A DNA stretch of 64,000 bases, taken from positions 1,736,001 through 1,800,000 of the forward strand of contig JADJTM010000001.1 in the NCBI GenBank assembly GCA_016711205.1. The letters are read 5' to 3'. This stretch comes from Micropruina sp. GTDB taxonomy: Bacteria > Actinomycetota > Actinomycetes > Propionibacteriales > Propionibacteriaceae. Every line of letters starts with the position of its first letter. The stretch's first letter is position 1. Position numbers and translations under genes: made by a program. Shown one piece after another: positions 45,851 to 54,720 of this stretch. The notes under the pieces are model-generated. The model searched no databases and was not told where the DNA came from. It saw nothing but the letters and a program-made list of their open reading frames with translations.

Positions 45851-45931
45851 CGACGATGCCGAGACCGTGCGACCCGAAGATGGGCCGGTGACCCCACTTC
45901 GGGGCCTGCGAATGAGGAGAAGCGTGACGCG

Positions 45932-46267
45932 ATGACCGACCTGCTGTATCTGTACATCTTCATGCTGGCAGCCTTCGTCGGCTACGAGGTGATCTCACGG
46001 GTGCCGGTGATTCTGCACACCCCGCTGATGTCAGGCTCAAACTTCATTCACGGCGTGGTGCTGGTGGGCGCCATGTACGCGCTGGGCCACGCCGAAACTC
46101 CGCTGCAGATCGTGCTCGGCTTCCTCGCCGTGCTGCTCGGCGCCGCGAACGCGGCCGGCGGTTATGTGGTCACCGAGCGCATGCTGGCCATGTTCGCGCC
46201 CAAGAAGAAGAAGCTGCCCGGCGGCGAACAGCCCGGCGAGTTGCCCAGCGGCAAGCAGGGGGCCTGA
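45932..46267 (+). CDS. pntAB: NAD(P) transhydrogenase subunit alpha 2 (membrane)
   Basis: A 111-residue membrane subunit with three hydrophobic segments: LLYLYIFMLAAFVGYEVISRVP, FIHGVVLVGAMYALG and IVLGFLAVLLGAANAAGGYVVT. TPLMSGSNFIHGVV is characteristic of the domain-II alpha part. The C-terminus is lysine-rich (PKKKKLPGGEQPGE). It lies 81 bp after pntAA and 5 bp before pntB, as one operon. Confidence 0.94.
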   Translation: MTDLLYLYIFMLAAFVGYEVISRVPVILHTPLMSGSNFIHGVVLVGAMYALGHAETPLQIVLGFLAVLLGAANAAGGYVVTERMLAMFAPKKKKLPGGEQPGELPSGKQGA

Positions 46268-46272
46268 TCACC

Positions 46273-47652
46273 ATGATGTGGCTCGTCAACGGGGTGTACC
46301 TCGTCGTCGCGGTGTTGTTCATCCTCGGGCTGAAGGCGATGAGCTCGCCGGTCAAGGCCCGCAGTGGCATCGCCTGGGCCGGCGTCGGCATGGTGCTGGC
46401 CACGCTGGTCACGTTCCTGATCCCCGGCATGCAGAACCTGACGCTGATGCTGGTCGCGATCGTGCTCGGCGGCGGTGTGGCCTGGTGGGCCGGCAAGGTC
46501 GTCAAGATGACCGACATGCCGCAGATGGTCGCCATCTACAACGGCATGGGCGGCGGCGCGGCGGCCCTGATCGCCGCTGTCGAGTTCGCCCGTGCCGAGG
46601 TGCACGGCCCGGTGGTGGGCACCCTGGCGGTGCTCGGTTCGCTGATCGGTTCGGTCGCGTTCAGCGGCTCGGTGATCGCGTTCCTGAAGCTACAGGGCAT
46701 CATGAAGAAGGCCATCCGGCTGCCCGGGCAGAACCTGATCAACATCGCGCTCGGTCTGCTCACCATCGCCCTGGGCGTGTGGATCGTGATCTCGTCGGTC
46801 GGGGTGGGCACCGCCAACCCGCTGCTGCTGGTGCTGTTCTTCGTGTTGTCGCTGGCGCTCGGCGTGATTTTGACCATGCCGATCGGCGGAGCCGACATGC
46901 CGGTGGTGATCTCGCTGCTCAACGCGTTCACCGGTCTGGCGGTCGGCTTCGAGGGCTACGTGCTGGGCAACCCGACGCTGATCATCGCGGGCATCGTGGT
47001 GGGCGCGTCCGGCACGCTGCTGACGCAGCTGATGGCCAAGGCGATGAACCGTCCGATCCTGGGGGTGCTGTTCACCCCGATCACCGGCGAGGCGCAGGCC
47101 GGCGGCGAGATCGAGGGCAGCATGCGCGAGATGACCGCCATGGACGCCGCCGCGCTGATGCGCTACTCCGAGAAGGTTCTGGTCATTCCGGGCTACGGCA
47201 TGGCCGTGGCCGGCGCCCAGCACAAGGTGTGGGAGATGGCGAAGCTGCTCGAAGAGCAGGGCGTCGAGGTGAAGTTCGCGATCCACCCGGTCGCCGGACG
47301 GATGCCCGGCCACATGAACGTGCTGCTGGCCGAGGCGGGCGTGCCGTACGAGAAGATCTTCGACCTGGAAGAGATCAACGCCGAGTTTCCGCAGACCGAC
47401 GTGGCGCTGGTGATCGGCGCCAACGACGTGGTCAACCCGGTGGCCCGCACCGACAAGTCGTCCCCGATCTTCGGCATGCCGATCCTGGACGCCGACAAGG
47501 CGCGCAACTGCATCGTGATCAAGCGTGGCCGGGGCGCCGGATACTCCGGCATCGAGAACGCCCTGTTCTACGGCGACCACACCACGATGCTCTACGGCAG
47601 CGCCCAGCAGGCCGTGGGTGACGTGATCACGCAGCTGAAGGAACTCAGCTGA
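46273..47652 (+). CDS. pntB: NAD(P) transhydrogenase subunit beta
   Basis: A 459-residue subunit. The first two-thirds are membrane helices of domain II (VNGVYLVVAVLFILGLKAMSS, MVAIYNGMGGGAAALIAAVEF, GSVIAFLKLQG, MPVVISLLNAFTGLAVGFEG). The C-terminal domain III binds NADP(H): VIPGYGMAVAGAQHKVWEM, HPVAGRMPGHMNVLLAEA, VIGANDVVNPVART and IVIKRGRGAGYSG. A strong terminator follows. The three-gene operon would supply NADPH for biosynthesis and thiol redox. Confidence 0.96.
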   Translation: MMWLVNGVYLVVAVLFILGLKAMSSPVKARSGIAWAGVGMVLATLVTFLIPGMQNLTLMLVAIVLGGGVAWWAGKVVKMTDMPQMVAIYNGMGGGAAALIAAVEFARAEVHGPVVGTLAVLGSLIGSVAFSGSVIAFLKLQGIMKKAIRLPGQNLINIALGLLTIALGVWIVISSVGVGTANPLLLVLFFVLSLALGVILTMPIGGADMPVVISLLNAFTGLAVGFEGYVLGNPTLIIAGIVVGASGTLLTQLMAKAMNRPILGVLFTPITGEAQAGGEIEGSMREMTAMDAAALMRYSEKVLVIPGYGMAVAGAQHKVWEMAKLLEEQGVEVKFAIHPVAGRMPGHMNVLLAEAGVPYEKIFDLEEINAEFPQTDVALVIGANDVVNPVARTDKSSPIFGMPILDADKARNCIVIKRGRGAGYSGIENALFYGDHTTMLYGSAQQAVGDVITQLKELS

Positions 47653-47717
47653 ACGCTGGGACGCAACCGGGCTGAGCGGCGTCCATCGAAGGCTCGCCGC
47701 ACCACCGCACAACGGCC

Positions 47718-47749
47718 AGGAGCCCCGCTCGATCGTGAGCGGGGCTCCT
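47718..47749. terminator. bidirectional terminator between pntB and the lipoprotein gene
   Basis: AGGAGCCCCGCTC and GAGCGGGGCTCCT form a perfect 13-bp stem with loop GATCGT. It lies between converging pntB and the LppX-like gene and could serve both. Confidence 0.85.
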
Positions 47750-47771
47750 CAACGGTTGTCGGAACCGACGC

Positions 47772-48500
47772 TCAGCCGGGCATCTCGGTGTAGTCGGCCG
47801 GGGCCGTGATCTCGACGGGCTCGTTGTACTTCGACACCAGCATCTCGAGTTCGGTGGAGGTGCCGCTGACCTCCGTGCTCATCAGCATCTTCACCATGCG
47901 GCCCTCCGAGTCGAGCCAGGTCTCGTAGTTCGTGATCTTGGCGGCGGACGCGCTGGCACCGGCCACCTTCGACAGGTCGAGATCGATCCGATAGTGGTCG
48001 GCCTGCACCCCGTTGATGGCCTCGGAGCCGACCAACTCGACCTTGGCGATCGCTCCCTTGTTGTCGCGCATCCACTGGGTCTGGTCGGTCTGGGACAGAT
48101 CCATCGACTGGGTGGCGCTCTCGGGCATCTTCACCCACCCCGTCGGAGCCTTCATGAAGAACTTTCCGTCGATCATGATCAGCTCGGTCGCGGTCTCGCC
48201 ACCCATGGTGATGTGCATGGCGGTGGTGCGCCCGGCATCGGCTTTGACGACGCCCTGCATGGTCGTCTTCTTGCCCCCTGTGGTGGTGGTCATGTCGAGG
48301 GTGTAGCTGGTGACCGACTGCATCGCCGTCGTCACCTTCTCGACGAACGCGTCGGGGGTGAGTGCGGTACCTGCGGGAGCGGCCGGTGATGCGGCGGTAC
48401 CTGCCGGTGCGGCTGTGGTGGTGGTGGTCGCGGCGGCGCTGCACCCACTGAGTAGGGCGAGAGAGGCGGTGAGGCCGACGATCACGCGCGGCAGAAGCAT
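47772..48500 (-). CDS. LppX/LprAFG-like lipoprotein
   Basis: A 242-residue lipoprotein. The signal peptide MLLPRVIVGLTASLALLSGC ends in a lipobox (LLSGC), followed by a Thr/Ala/Pro-rich stretch. The domain (FVEKVTTAMQSVTSYTLDMTT, GVVKADAGRTTAMHITM, IDGKFFMKAPTGWVKMP, ADHYRIDLDLSKV) matches the LppX/LprF/LprG group (DUF1396), surface lipoproteins that carry triacylated lipids in mycobacteria. The ATG at 48500 begins the signal peptide; the extension upstream is rejected. Monocistronic. Confidence 0.85.
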   Translation of the reverse strand: MLLPRVIVGLTASLALLSGCSAAATTTTTAAPAGTAASPAAPAGTALTPDAFVEKVTTAMQSVTSYTLDMTTTTGGKKTTMQGVVKADAGRTTAMHITMGGETATELIMIDGKFFMKAPTGWVKMPESATQSMDLSQTDQTQWMRDNKGAIAKVELVGSEAINGVQADHYRIDLDLSKVAGASASAAKITNYETWLDSEGRMVKMLMSTEVSGTSTELEMLVSKYNEPVEITAPADYTEMPG

Positions 48501-48680
48501 GGAACGTCCTTTGGAACGGAGGGGTTTGGGCACGCCAAGTATTTCATGGCGCGGGGCCACGCACCGTCCGCGAGACTACAATCGGCCAGCCGCTGCGGCC
48601 TGGTTGCGCCCGGCCATAGGCTTGCGGACGTCTGGCAAGATGAGCCATCGCAGCACACCCCTCGACCCGTGGAGGTACCC

Positions 48681-49175
48681 ATGACGGAGCCCATGTCGGT
48701 TCGGCTGTGCACGGCAGAGGACCTTCCGGCACTCAGCCGGCGTGAGCCGCATCCGAATGCGCACTACGCCGATGGTCACTACCAGCGCCAGCAGCAGGGC
48801 GACTACCTGTTCGCGCTGGCCCTGCGAGACTCCGAACTGCTGGGCACCAGCGTGCTGGACTGCCGCGGCGACAACCTGCTGCAGCCCGAACTGAAGAGCC
48901 TGTGGGTCTACCCCGAGCACCGCCGGCAGGGTGCCGCCCGCGCCCTGACCCGCTACCTCGAAGAGCAGGCGCTCGACCTCGGCTTCGACGAGATCTTTCT
49001 TCGGGTCGATCCGCAGAATGCGGCGGCCATTCCGATGTACATCTCCCTCGACTACACCCCCACCGGTGACCACCACCTGACCACCTACGAGTACGTGGAC
49101 GGCCTGGGCGCGACCCATTCGCGCGAACAGATGGACGCCATCTACCGCAAGTCGCTGCGACTGCTGCGCGGGTAG
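48681..49175 (+). CDS. GNAT-family N-acetyltransferase
   Basis: A 164-residue acetyltransferase. The acetyl-CoA motif is LKSLWVYPEHRRQGAARALTRYLEEQA (RRQGAA loop), then FDEIFLRVDPQNAAAIPMYISLDY. The ATG at 48681 has GGAGG upstream; the longer open frame is rejected. The last 30 residues are basic. Substrate unknown. A 60-bp palindrome follows 73 bp downstream. Confidence 0.87.
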   Translation: MTEPMSVRLCTAEDLPALSRREPHPNAHYADGHYQRQQQGDYLFALALRDSELLGTSVLDCRGDNLLQPELKSLWVYPEHRRQGAARALTRYLEEQALDLGFDEIFLRVDPQNAAAIPMYISLDYTPTGDHHLTTYEYVDGLGATHSREQMDAIYRKSLRLLRG

Positions 49176-49248
49176 GCCGGCGCGTCCGCTCGTCCGCGCG
49201 TCCGCACGATCGCCGCACCCCTCACCCCGCAGCACCCGCCGAGGTACC

Positions 49249-49306
49249 GCTCGCCCAACTATTTGGCGCTCGCGGAGCTTGGCGAGCCCCAAGTAGTTGG
49301 ACGAGC
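49249..49306. repeat. intact palindromic element (unoccupied copy)
   Basis: GCTCGCCCAACTATTTGG, then GCTCGC, a short centre GGAGCTT, then GGCGAGC and CCAAGTAGTTGGACGAGC. The two arms are complementary over about 25 bp with few mismatches. The same type of palindrome is split by an IS at 10551/12140 and 50311/51903. No gene overlaps it. Confidence 0.88.
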
Positions 49307-49340
49307 ACCAATTGTGTTGGGCGTGCAACCGGGCGCCCTG

Positions 49341-50240
49341 CTACGTGCCCGCCGGAAGCCAGGGACGCATCGCCAAGGTATGTGGGACTCGCCGCTCCAG
49401 CTCACCGGGTTGGCGCAGCACGTCCTTGCCCCACCGCAGCACGAAGTACCCCTGCGCCTCGAGCGCCGCTTGCCGCTCACGCGCGTTGCGGACCGCCACG
49501 ACGGGCGAGACCCCGAACTCACCGTCGTATTTGCCCTCACCGTCGTACTCGCCGACGACTCTCTTGCCACGCCACAGGAAGTCCGCTCGGGCGATGAACT
49601 CGCCCGTAGCCGAGAAGATCTGCGCCTGGATCTCGGGCACCGGCAGTCCCGCCATCACGATGCGAGCCCGACTCTCGGATTCGGGTGGGCTCTCGCTGAG
49701 CGGATCCGCGAACAGGATCGCCCGTTCGGCCTTGCGACAGCCGTACCGGTCGGACGCCGCGGCGAGCAACGCCTCTCGATCCACCCCCGCACGCAGCGCC
49801 GCATCGGTGATCATGACCGCTTCGGGGAAGGGCACGGTGCAGGCAAGATCGACCACGGTTCGAAGCAGCGAGGTGACCGGCAGCCCGTCCACGAAGACGA
49901 CCTCTTCGCTGGTCAGCGAGGCGGCCCGCGCATGCACGTGCGCGGATTTGTTGCCGTGGCCGCCGAACGTTCTGACCACCTCGACGAGCGTCAGCGGAGA
50001 CGCCAGGGTCGGCAGACCGTGGATGAGGGCCGCCGATCGGTGACTGAACCAGGTGCCGACGTTCAGGTAGAGCGCGGTTGCCTCGATCGCTCGTCGTAAC
50101 CGCTGACCCGGCTGCAGTTCAGCGGCCGGCGCAACCACTCCGCGCCGCACCCTGACCAGGTCGCCCGCACCGACTCTGCGTGCGATCCGCGCGTAATCGA
50201 GGTCGTTGCCGACCAGCTCTCGGGTGGGATGGAACTCCAT
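49341..50240 (-). CDS. AbiEi-like/DUF559-like protein with a PD-(D/E)XK-type C-terminus
   Basis: A 299-residue protein of a common but poorly understood actinobacterial family. The N-terminal half resembles the AbiEi antitoxin winged-helix region (LVRVRRGVVAPA, WFSHRSAALIHGLP, VTSLLRTVVDLA). The C-terminal third resembles Vsr/DUF559 nucleases: ESRARIVMAGLP, then FIARADFLWRGKRVVGEYDG with Asp, Glu and Asp, a following GKY, and RERQAALEAQGYFVLRW. The acidic pattern is compatible with a PD-(D/E)XK fold, activity unproven. The ATG at 50240 is used. It is bracketed by two copies of the 60-bp palindrome, one intact and one carrying an IS, suggesting a mobile or rearranged segment. Confidence 0.72.
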   Translation of the reverse strand: MEFHPTRELVGNDLDYARIARRVGAGDLVRVRRGVVAPAAELQPGQRLRRAIEATALYLNVGTWFSHRSAALIHGLPTLASPLTLVEVVRTFGGHGNKSAHVHARAASLTSEEVVFVDGLPVTSLLRTVVDLACTVPFPEAVMITDAALRAGVDREALLAAASDRYGCRKAERAILFADPLSESPPESESRARIVMAGLPVPEIQAQIFSATGEFIARADFLWRGKRVVGEYDGEGKYDGEFGVSPVVAVRNARERQAALEAQGYFVLRWGKDVLRQPGELERRVPHTLAMRPWLPAGT

Positions 50241-50310
50241 GCCCTCATCACACGACCGGCGCGCTGCGACTGTTCAGATTCGCTGCCCCCGGTGCGGCCG
50301 GACGCATTCC

Positions 50311-50348
50311 GCTCGGCCAACTATTTGCCGCTCGCGAAGCTCCGAAGT
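50311..50348. repeat. left arm of a palindrome split by IS copy 2
   Basis: GCTCGGCCAACTATTTGCC, then GCTCGC and GAAGCTCC, complements the segment right of the IS (51866-51903) over more than 25 bp. Confidence 0.85.
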
Positions 50349-50350
50349 TG

Positions 50351-51400
50351 TCAACCTGGTGTGGACAGTTCGCGAGTGTTGATGCCGGTGGGTCCGACGG
50401 TGGGGGCTCGGGGTGCTTGTCGGAAGCGGTTGGGGTGTGCGGCGTGGTAGGCGTCGAGTTGTGCTTGCCGTCGGGCTTGGTCGGTGGCGACGGTGCCGTG
50501 GTAGACGGCAGCCGGGGTGTAGTAGCCGATGCCGGAGTGTCTGTGGTGGTTGGCGTATCGATCGAGGAAAGCTTGTGTCCAGGCGCGGGCGTGGTCGATG
50601 TCATCGAACCGGGGTGGGTGGTCGATGTCGTATTTGATGGTTTTAAACATGGATTCGGAAAACGGGTTGTCGTTGCTGACGCGCGGACGGGAGAACGATC
50701 CGGTGACGTGGTGGTCGTTGAAGACGCCGGCCAGGTCGGCTGAGCGCATCGCGGAGCCGTTATCGGCATGGACGACATCCACGTGGCCGTGTTGCTGGAA
50801 CGCGCGCCGGAAGAGCCTTTTGGCGGCGTGGCTGGTGGTAGTGGGTTCGATCAGCCAGCCGGTCGGGAAGCGAGAGTAGACGTCGAGGATCAGCATCAAC
50901 TGGTAACACTCGAGGCCTTCTGGGCCGCCGCACAACTCGGTCGCGTCCCAGGACCACAGTTGGTTCGGTCGGAACGCCTGCGCGGTCGGAGCGGGCCGTT
51001 TCCGGCGTGATCCGCTGCCTTGGCTCCGTTGCCGGCGGCGATCCCCGACCAGGTTCTCGGATCGGGCGATCCGGTAGAACGTGGCTTGCGAACAGCTCAC
51101 CTGCCCGGCATCGAAACTGCGCCAATAGGTTTGCACGACCGACAGCTCGGCGTATTCATCCGCCACCAGCGACTCGATCACTTGGGCCCGCTCGGCCTCG
51201 GCCAGGGCCGCCGGCTGGTGCCGGTCACGATGCGGCACCGGCTCCGGCACCCGCCGATCGTGACAATAACCCCTGGTCAACCGATAGAAAGAGGCGCGTG
51301 GCAGGCCAGTGACACGACAGGCTCGGCTAATCGTCCAGCCCGCCGTCGTTGACAGCGCTGAGACCGCGTCGGTCAGGACAACTTGAGCCGCTTCAGCCAT
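50351..51400 (-). CDS. IS3-family transposase, catalytic part (OrfB)
   Basis: A 349-residue integrase-core transposase. An HTH_21-like region (ALSTTAGWTISRACRVTGLPRASFYRLTR) is followed by the DDE domain: PNQLWSWDATEL (first Asp), VVHADNGSAMRS (second Asp) and NDNPFSESMFKTIKY (Glu). The ATG at 51400 is the first Met after the N-terminal part; the frame is open further upstream. The catalytic half is intact here, unlike copy 1. It is one base out of phase (+1) with orfA; in copy 1, which lacks one C, the two parts are fused. So a single ORF was probably ancestral, or a +1 shift is used. Confidence 0.88.
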   Translation of the reverse strand: MAEAAQVVLTDAVSALSTTAGWTISRACRVTGLPRASFYRLTRGYCHDRRVPEPVPHRDRHQPAALAEAERAQVIESLVADEYAELSVVQTYWRSFDAGQVSCSQATFYRIARSENLVGDRRRQRSQGSGSRRKRPAPTAQAFRPNQLWSWDATELCGGPEGLECYQLMLILDVYSRFPTGWLIEPTTTSHAAKRLFRRAFQQHGHVDVVHADNGSAMRSADLAGVFNDHHVTGSFSRPRVSNDNPFSESMFKTIKYDIDHPPRFDDIDHARAWTQAFLDRYANHHRHSGIGYYTPAAVYHGTVATDQARRQAQLDAYHAAHPNRFRQAPRAPTVGPTGINTRELSTPG

Positions 51401-51422
51401 GACGCGTACTCGGTCGCGGACA

Positions 51423-51794
51423 TCAACGCCGGCGGGATCTGCGAATCCGGTTCCGAGCTCGTCGTGATCCCTCCAAGAGCTCGAACGCTTTTCCCAGGAT
51501 CTCGGTTGCCGCTTCGGCCTGAGCGGTCTTGCGCCGCAGCGTTTCATTCTCGGCCCGCAATCGAGCCAACTCGGCACGCATCTGACCCACATCCGAGCGG
51601 CTCGCCACCCGCTGCTGAGACTGCTCCAGCTCGCCGTTATCCCGCGCCCGCACCCACGCATAGACGGTGTTCCGATCCAGTCCGTACTCCCGCAATAGCC
51701 GCGTCTTCGCACCCCGCTCAACGCACCCATCCCACGCGCGCAAGAACTCCACCCGAAACTCCAACGAAAAGCGTCGATGCCCCCCAGCCGACAT
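51423..51794 (-). CDS. IS3-family transposase, N-terminal part (OrfA)
   Basis: A 123-residue DNA-binding and multimerising part: helix-turn-helix RRFSLEFRVEFLRAWDG with REYGLDRNTVYAWVRARD, and a leucine-zipper MRAELARLRAENETLRRKTAQ. It runs off frame after AFELLEG because of an extra base compared with copy 1. The ATG at 51794 has GGAG upstream; a GTG at 51836 is possible. OrfB follows in the +1 frame, unusual for IS3 elements, which mostly use -1 shifting. Confidence 0.82.
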   Translation of the reverse strand: MSAGGHRRFSLEFRVEFLRAWDGCVERGAKTRLLREYGLDRNTVYAWVRARDNGELEQSQQRVASRSDVGQMRAELARLRAENETLRRKTAQAEAATEILGKAFELLEGSRRARNRIRRSRRR

Positions 51795-51865
51795 CCCCGG
51801 CTCCACACTGATCTGACCCACGCCCTGCCCTCCCACTCGCGAACTGTCTCACCCCCAGGTTGACA

Positions 51866-51903
51866 GCGGGGGAGCTTCGCGAGCGGCAAATAGTTAGGCG
51901 AGC
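51866..51903. repeat. right arm of a palindrome split by IS copy 2
   Basis: GCGGGGGAGCTTC, then GCGAGC and GGCAAATAGTTAGGCGAGC, complements the arm at 50311-50348. The locus-specific TATTTGCC/GGCAAATA pair covaries across the IS. Confidence 0.85.
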
Positions 51904-51931
51904 GCCAGATGGACGGGCCCCGTCCCGCCGG

Positions 51932-52423
51932 TCAGTCGGCCTGGTCGAGCCCGACCGCCAGCACCGAGACGTGACCCCGGTGCCAGTCGAGGTCGAGCAC
52001 CACGTGGCTCTGCTCCGGGCGGTAGTCCGAGAGCCACCCCTTCTGGGTGAGCGCGGTCACCGCCAGCTGGCCCAGATCGCCGACGTGGCGGCCACGCACC
52101 TGCAGCGTGGTGCCGTCCGCGAAGCAGATGCGGGCCAGCCCCTTCGAGGGGCCCGGCCGGATCGCCCGGAGCGGCACATGGCGACGGGTCACGTTGCCCA
52201 GCCGGTTCAGGAGTATCTGCACCGGCACCAGGCCGAACTCCTGCTCGACGCGTCGTCCCAGGTCGATCAGCTCACGGGCGTCCGAATCGGCCAAACCCAG
52301 GTGCGACTGCTCCGGCGCCGTCTCGTCGAAAGGCATCGTGCTGGTGCGCCGCGGGGGACGGCAGATCACCACTGTGACCGCCATGAGCGCACCCACGGCG
52401 GACAGGGCGACCAGCCACGTCAT
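51932..52423 (-). CDS. membrane-anchored protein of unknown function
   Basis: A 163-residue protein that starts with a membrane helix (MTWLVALSAVGALMAVTVVIC). The soluble part has DARELIDLGRRVEQEFGLV, ARICFADGTTLQVRGRHVGDLGQLA and SHVVLDLDWHRGHVSVLAVG, which read as alternating beta strands. No family is recognised. It lies 48 bp downstream of ribF in the same direction. The ATG at 52423 is used. Confidence 0.65.
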   Translation of the reverse strand: MTWLVALSAVGALMAVTVVICRPPRRTSTMPFDETAPEQSHLGLADSDARELIDLGRRVEQEFGLVPVQILLNRLGNVTRRHVPLRAIRPGPSKGLARICFADGTTLQVRGRHVGDLGQLAVTALTQKGWLSDYRPEQSHVVLDLDWHRGHVSVLAVGLDQAD

Positions 52424-52471
52424 GCAGCAATGTTGCGCCCGAGGGAGGCGGCACGCAAGGGCTGAGCCCGA

Positions 52472-53392
52472 TCAGCCCAGAATCTCGTGGCAACGACGCA
52501 CGTCGTCCGTCATCTGCACGATCAGCGCGTCGATGCCCTCGAAGCGCACCTGGCCGCGGATTCGGGCCACGAAGTCGACGGCCACCGGCGCGTCGTACAG
52601 CTCGAGGTCGGAACGGTCCAGCACGTATGACTCGACCCGGCGTTGCACGCCGTCGAAGGTCGGGTTGGTGCCCACCGAGATGGCTGCCGGCCACGAGACC
52701 GGCTGCACCCCGTGCGGCAGCGGTTCACCGTGGGCGTCGCGCCCGTCCAGCCGGGTGAGCCGGCCGGCGTAGACGCCGTCCGCGGGGCAGGCGAGCAACG
52801 CCGGGACGGGCAGGTTCGCCGTCGGGAAGCCAAGTTCGCGGCCCCGGTGATCGCCGTGCCGCACCACCCCGCTGAACCGGAACGGACGCCCCAGATGCTC
52901 GGCGGCATGCGCCACGTCGCCCCGCAGCAGCGCCTGCCGGATCACCGTCGAACACGTCTCCTCATCGCCGAACCGCACCAGTCGCATGGCCTCGACCTCG
53001 AACCGTCCGGCGCCCAGGTCCTGCAGGGTCGAGACGTTGCCGGACGCGCGGTGGCCGAAGTGGAAGTTTTCCCCCACCACGATCAGCGATGGCTGGAGCG
53101 GCAGCAGCACCTCTTCGACGAACTGCTGCGGGGTGTGCAGTGCGAAAGCGGGGGTGAAGTCGATCACCTCGACCCGGTCGGCCCCCGCCTGCCTGAGCAG
53201 GGCGATGCGTTCGTCCAGGCCGGTGAGCAGCATCGGCCCCACCTGCGGACGCAGCACGCTGACCGGATGCGGCCAGAACGTGACGACCACCAGCGGAAGC
53301 TGCGGACGGCGGGCGTGCGCCTCGACGAGCACTTCGACGTGCCCGGGGTGCACGCCATCGAAGTTGCCGATGACCACCACCGTTTCGCTCAC
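52472..53392 (-). CDS. ribF: bifunctional riboflavin kinase/FAD synthetase
   Basis: A 306-residue enzyme making FMN and FAD. The N-terminal FAD synthetase has VVIGNFDGVHPGHVEVL (nucleotidyltransferase GxFDGxHxGH), FWPHPVSVLRP, and IVVGENFHFGHRASGN. The C-terminal kinase has GRPFRFSGVVRHGDHRGRELGFPTANL, VYAGR, and GTNPTFDGVQRRVESYVLD. The GTG at 53392 has AGGGTGG upstream. The usual order truB-ribF-rpsO is interrupted by accessory genes on both sides. Confidence 0.96.
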   Translation of the reverse strand: MSETVVVIGNFDGVHPGHVEVLVEAHARRPQLPLVVVTFWPHPVSVLRPQVGPMLLTGLDERIALLRQAGADRVEVIDFTPAFALHTPQQFVEEVLLPLQPSLIVVGENFHFGHRASGNVSTLQDLGAGRFEVEAMRLVRFGDEETCSTVIRQALLRGDVAHAAEHLGRPFRFSGVVRHGDHRGRELGFPTANLPVPALLACPADGVYAGRLTRLDGRDAHGEPLPHGVQPVSWPAAISVGTNPTFDGVQRRVESYVLDRSDLELYDAPVAVDFVARIRGQVRFEGIDALIVQMTDDVRRCHEILG

Positions 53393-53613
53393 GGTGGACC
53401 ACCCTAGTACCGCGACCACCGACCTTGGCCCGCGGCGCGACGCCCGGACGGCGCCCCGGTGCGTTCTGCTCGGTCGACAGCTGACCCGGTGAGCCGCCTC
53501 GGCCGCACGAGACCTCCGCCCGGACGACGCACATCAGGACAGACGCTGGTGGCCCACGGTCCAGCGAGTCAGCGCGAAAGAAACCTGTCGCCGGCGAGTG
53601 GTTGGATGGACGC

Positions 53614-54624
53614 ATGGAATTCCGCTACTTGGGTCGTTCGGGGCTGAAGATCTCCGAAATCTGTTACGGCAACTGGCTGACGCATGGGTCGCAGGTCGAG
53701 AACGAGGCCGCCCTGGCGTGCGTGCGGGCCGCGCTCGACGTGGGCATCACCACGTTCGACACCGCCGACGTCTACGCCAACACCAAGGCCGAGAGCGTAC
53801 TGGGTGAAGCGCTGACCGGCGAGCGGCGCGAATCGCTCGAGATCATGACCAAGGTGTACTGGCCGACCGGTCCGGGCGGTCACAACGACGTCGGGCTCAG
53901 CCGCAAACACATTCTGGAATCGATCAACGGTTCGCTGCGCCGGCTGAAGACCGACTACGTGGACGTCTACCAGGCGCACCGCTTCGACGTCGAGACGCCG
54001 CTGGAAGAGACCATGCAGGCCTTCGCCGACGTGGTGCGTCAGGGCAAGGCCCTCTACATCGGCGTCAGCGAATGGACCGCCGAGCAGATCCGGGCCGGCC
54101 ATGCGCTGGCCGCTGACCTGGGTGTGCAGCTGATCTCGAACCAGCCCCAGTACTCGGCGCTGTGGCGGGTGATCGAGGGCGAGGTGGTGCCGACGTGCCG
54201 CGAGCTCGGCCTCTCGCAGGTGGTGTGGTCACCGGTGGCGCAGGGGGTGCTCACCGGCAAGTACCTGCCCGGCCAGCCGGTGCCCGAGGGCTCACGGGCC
54301 ACCGACGAGAAAGGTGGCAAGAACATGATCAGCCGGTTCATGGACGACGCCATTCTCGAACGGGTGCAGAAGCTGAAGCCGATCGCGTCCGATCTGGGGC
54401 TCACCATGGCGCAACTGGCCCTGGCCTGGGTGCTGGCCAACGACAATGTGGCGTGCGCCATCGTGGGCGCCTCGCGTCCCGAGCAGGTGACGGCGAATGC
54501 CGCGGCCTCGGGGGTGAAGCTCTCCGCCGACGTGCTGGCGGCGATCGATCAGGCACTGGGCGATCTGGTGGTCACCGACCCCGGTTTCACGGCGAAGAAC
54601 GCACCAAAGACCCGTCCGGCCTGA
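53614..54624 (+). CDS. aldo/keto reductase
   Basis: A 336-residue NADPH-dependent oxidoreductase of the AKR family, close to the potassium-channel beta subunit/YghZ-like group. The catalytic tetrad is visible: Asp and Tyr in FDTADVYANTKAE, Lys in IMTKVYWP, His in VDVYQAHRFD. NADPH binding is in WSPVAQGVLTGKYLPG and IVGASRPEQV. The ATG at 53614 (MEFRYLGRSGLKIS) is chosen over one 12 bp upstream. There is no strong ribosome site. Substrate unknown. Divergent from ribF across 221 bp. Confidence 0.88.
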   Translation: MEFRYLGRSGLKISEICYGNWLTHGSQVENEAALACVRAALDVGITTFDTADVYANTKAESVLGEALTGERRESLEIMTKVYWPTGPGGHNDVGLSRKHILESINGSLRRLKTDYVDVYQAHRFDVETPLEETMQAFADVVRQGKALYIGVSEWTAEQIRAGHALAADLGVQLISNQPQYSALWRVIEGEVVPTCRELGLSQVVWSPVAQGVLTGKYLPGQPVPEGSRATDEKGGKNMISRFMDDAILERVQKLKPIASDLGLTMAQLALAWVLANDNVACAIVGASRPEQVTANAAASGVKLSADVLAAIDQALGDLVVTDPGFTAKNAPKTRPA

Positions 54625-54720
54625 CCGGGACGCCCATCGCGCCACCGGTGGTCGCCGAGGGGCGCCCGTGGACGGCGCGCACCCCCGGCGGCTGGATCCC
54701 GACACGGAGAACGGAGCGAG

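Larger units (their letters stand above)
50349..51865 (-). mobile_element. IS3-family insertion sequence, copy 2 (1517 bp)
   Basis: Same element as copy 1 with the same TGTCAACC...GGTTGACA ends and about 30-bp terminal repeats. It is two bases longer because of extra C residues at 51270-51273 and 51469-51471. It too sits in the centre of a long palindrome. The flanks CCGAAGT and GCGGGGG are the same as in copy 1. Confidence 0.93.
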
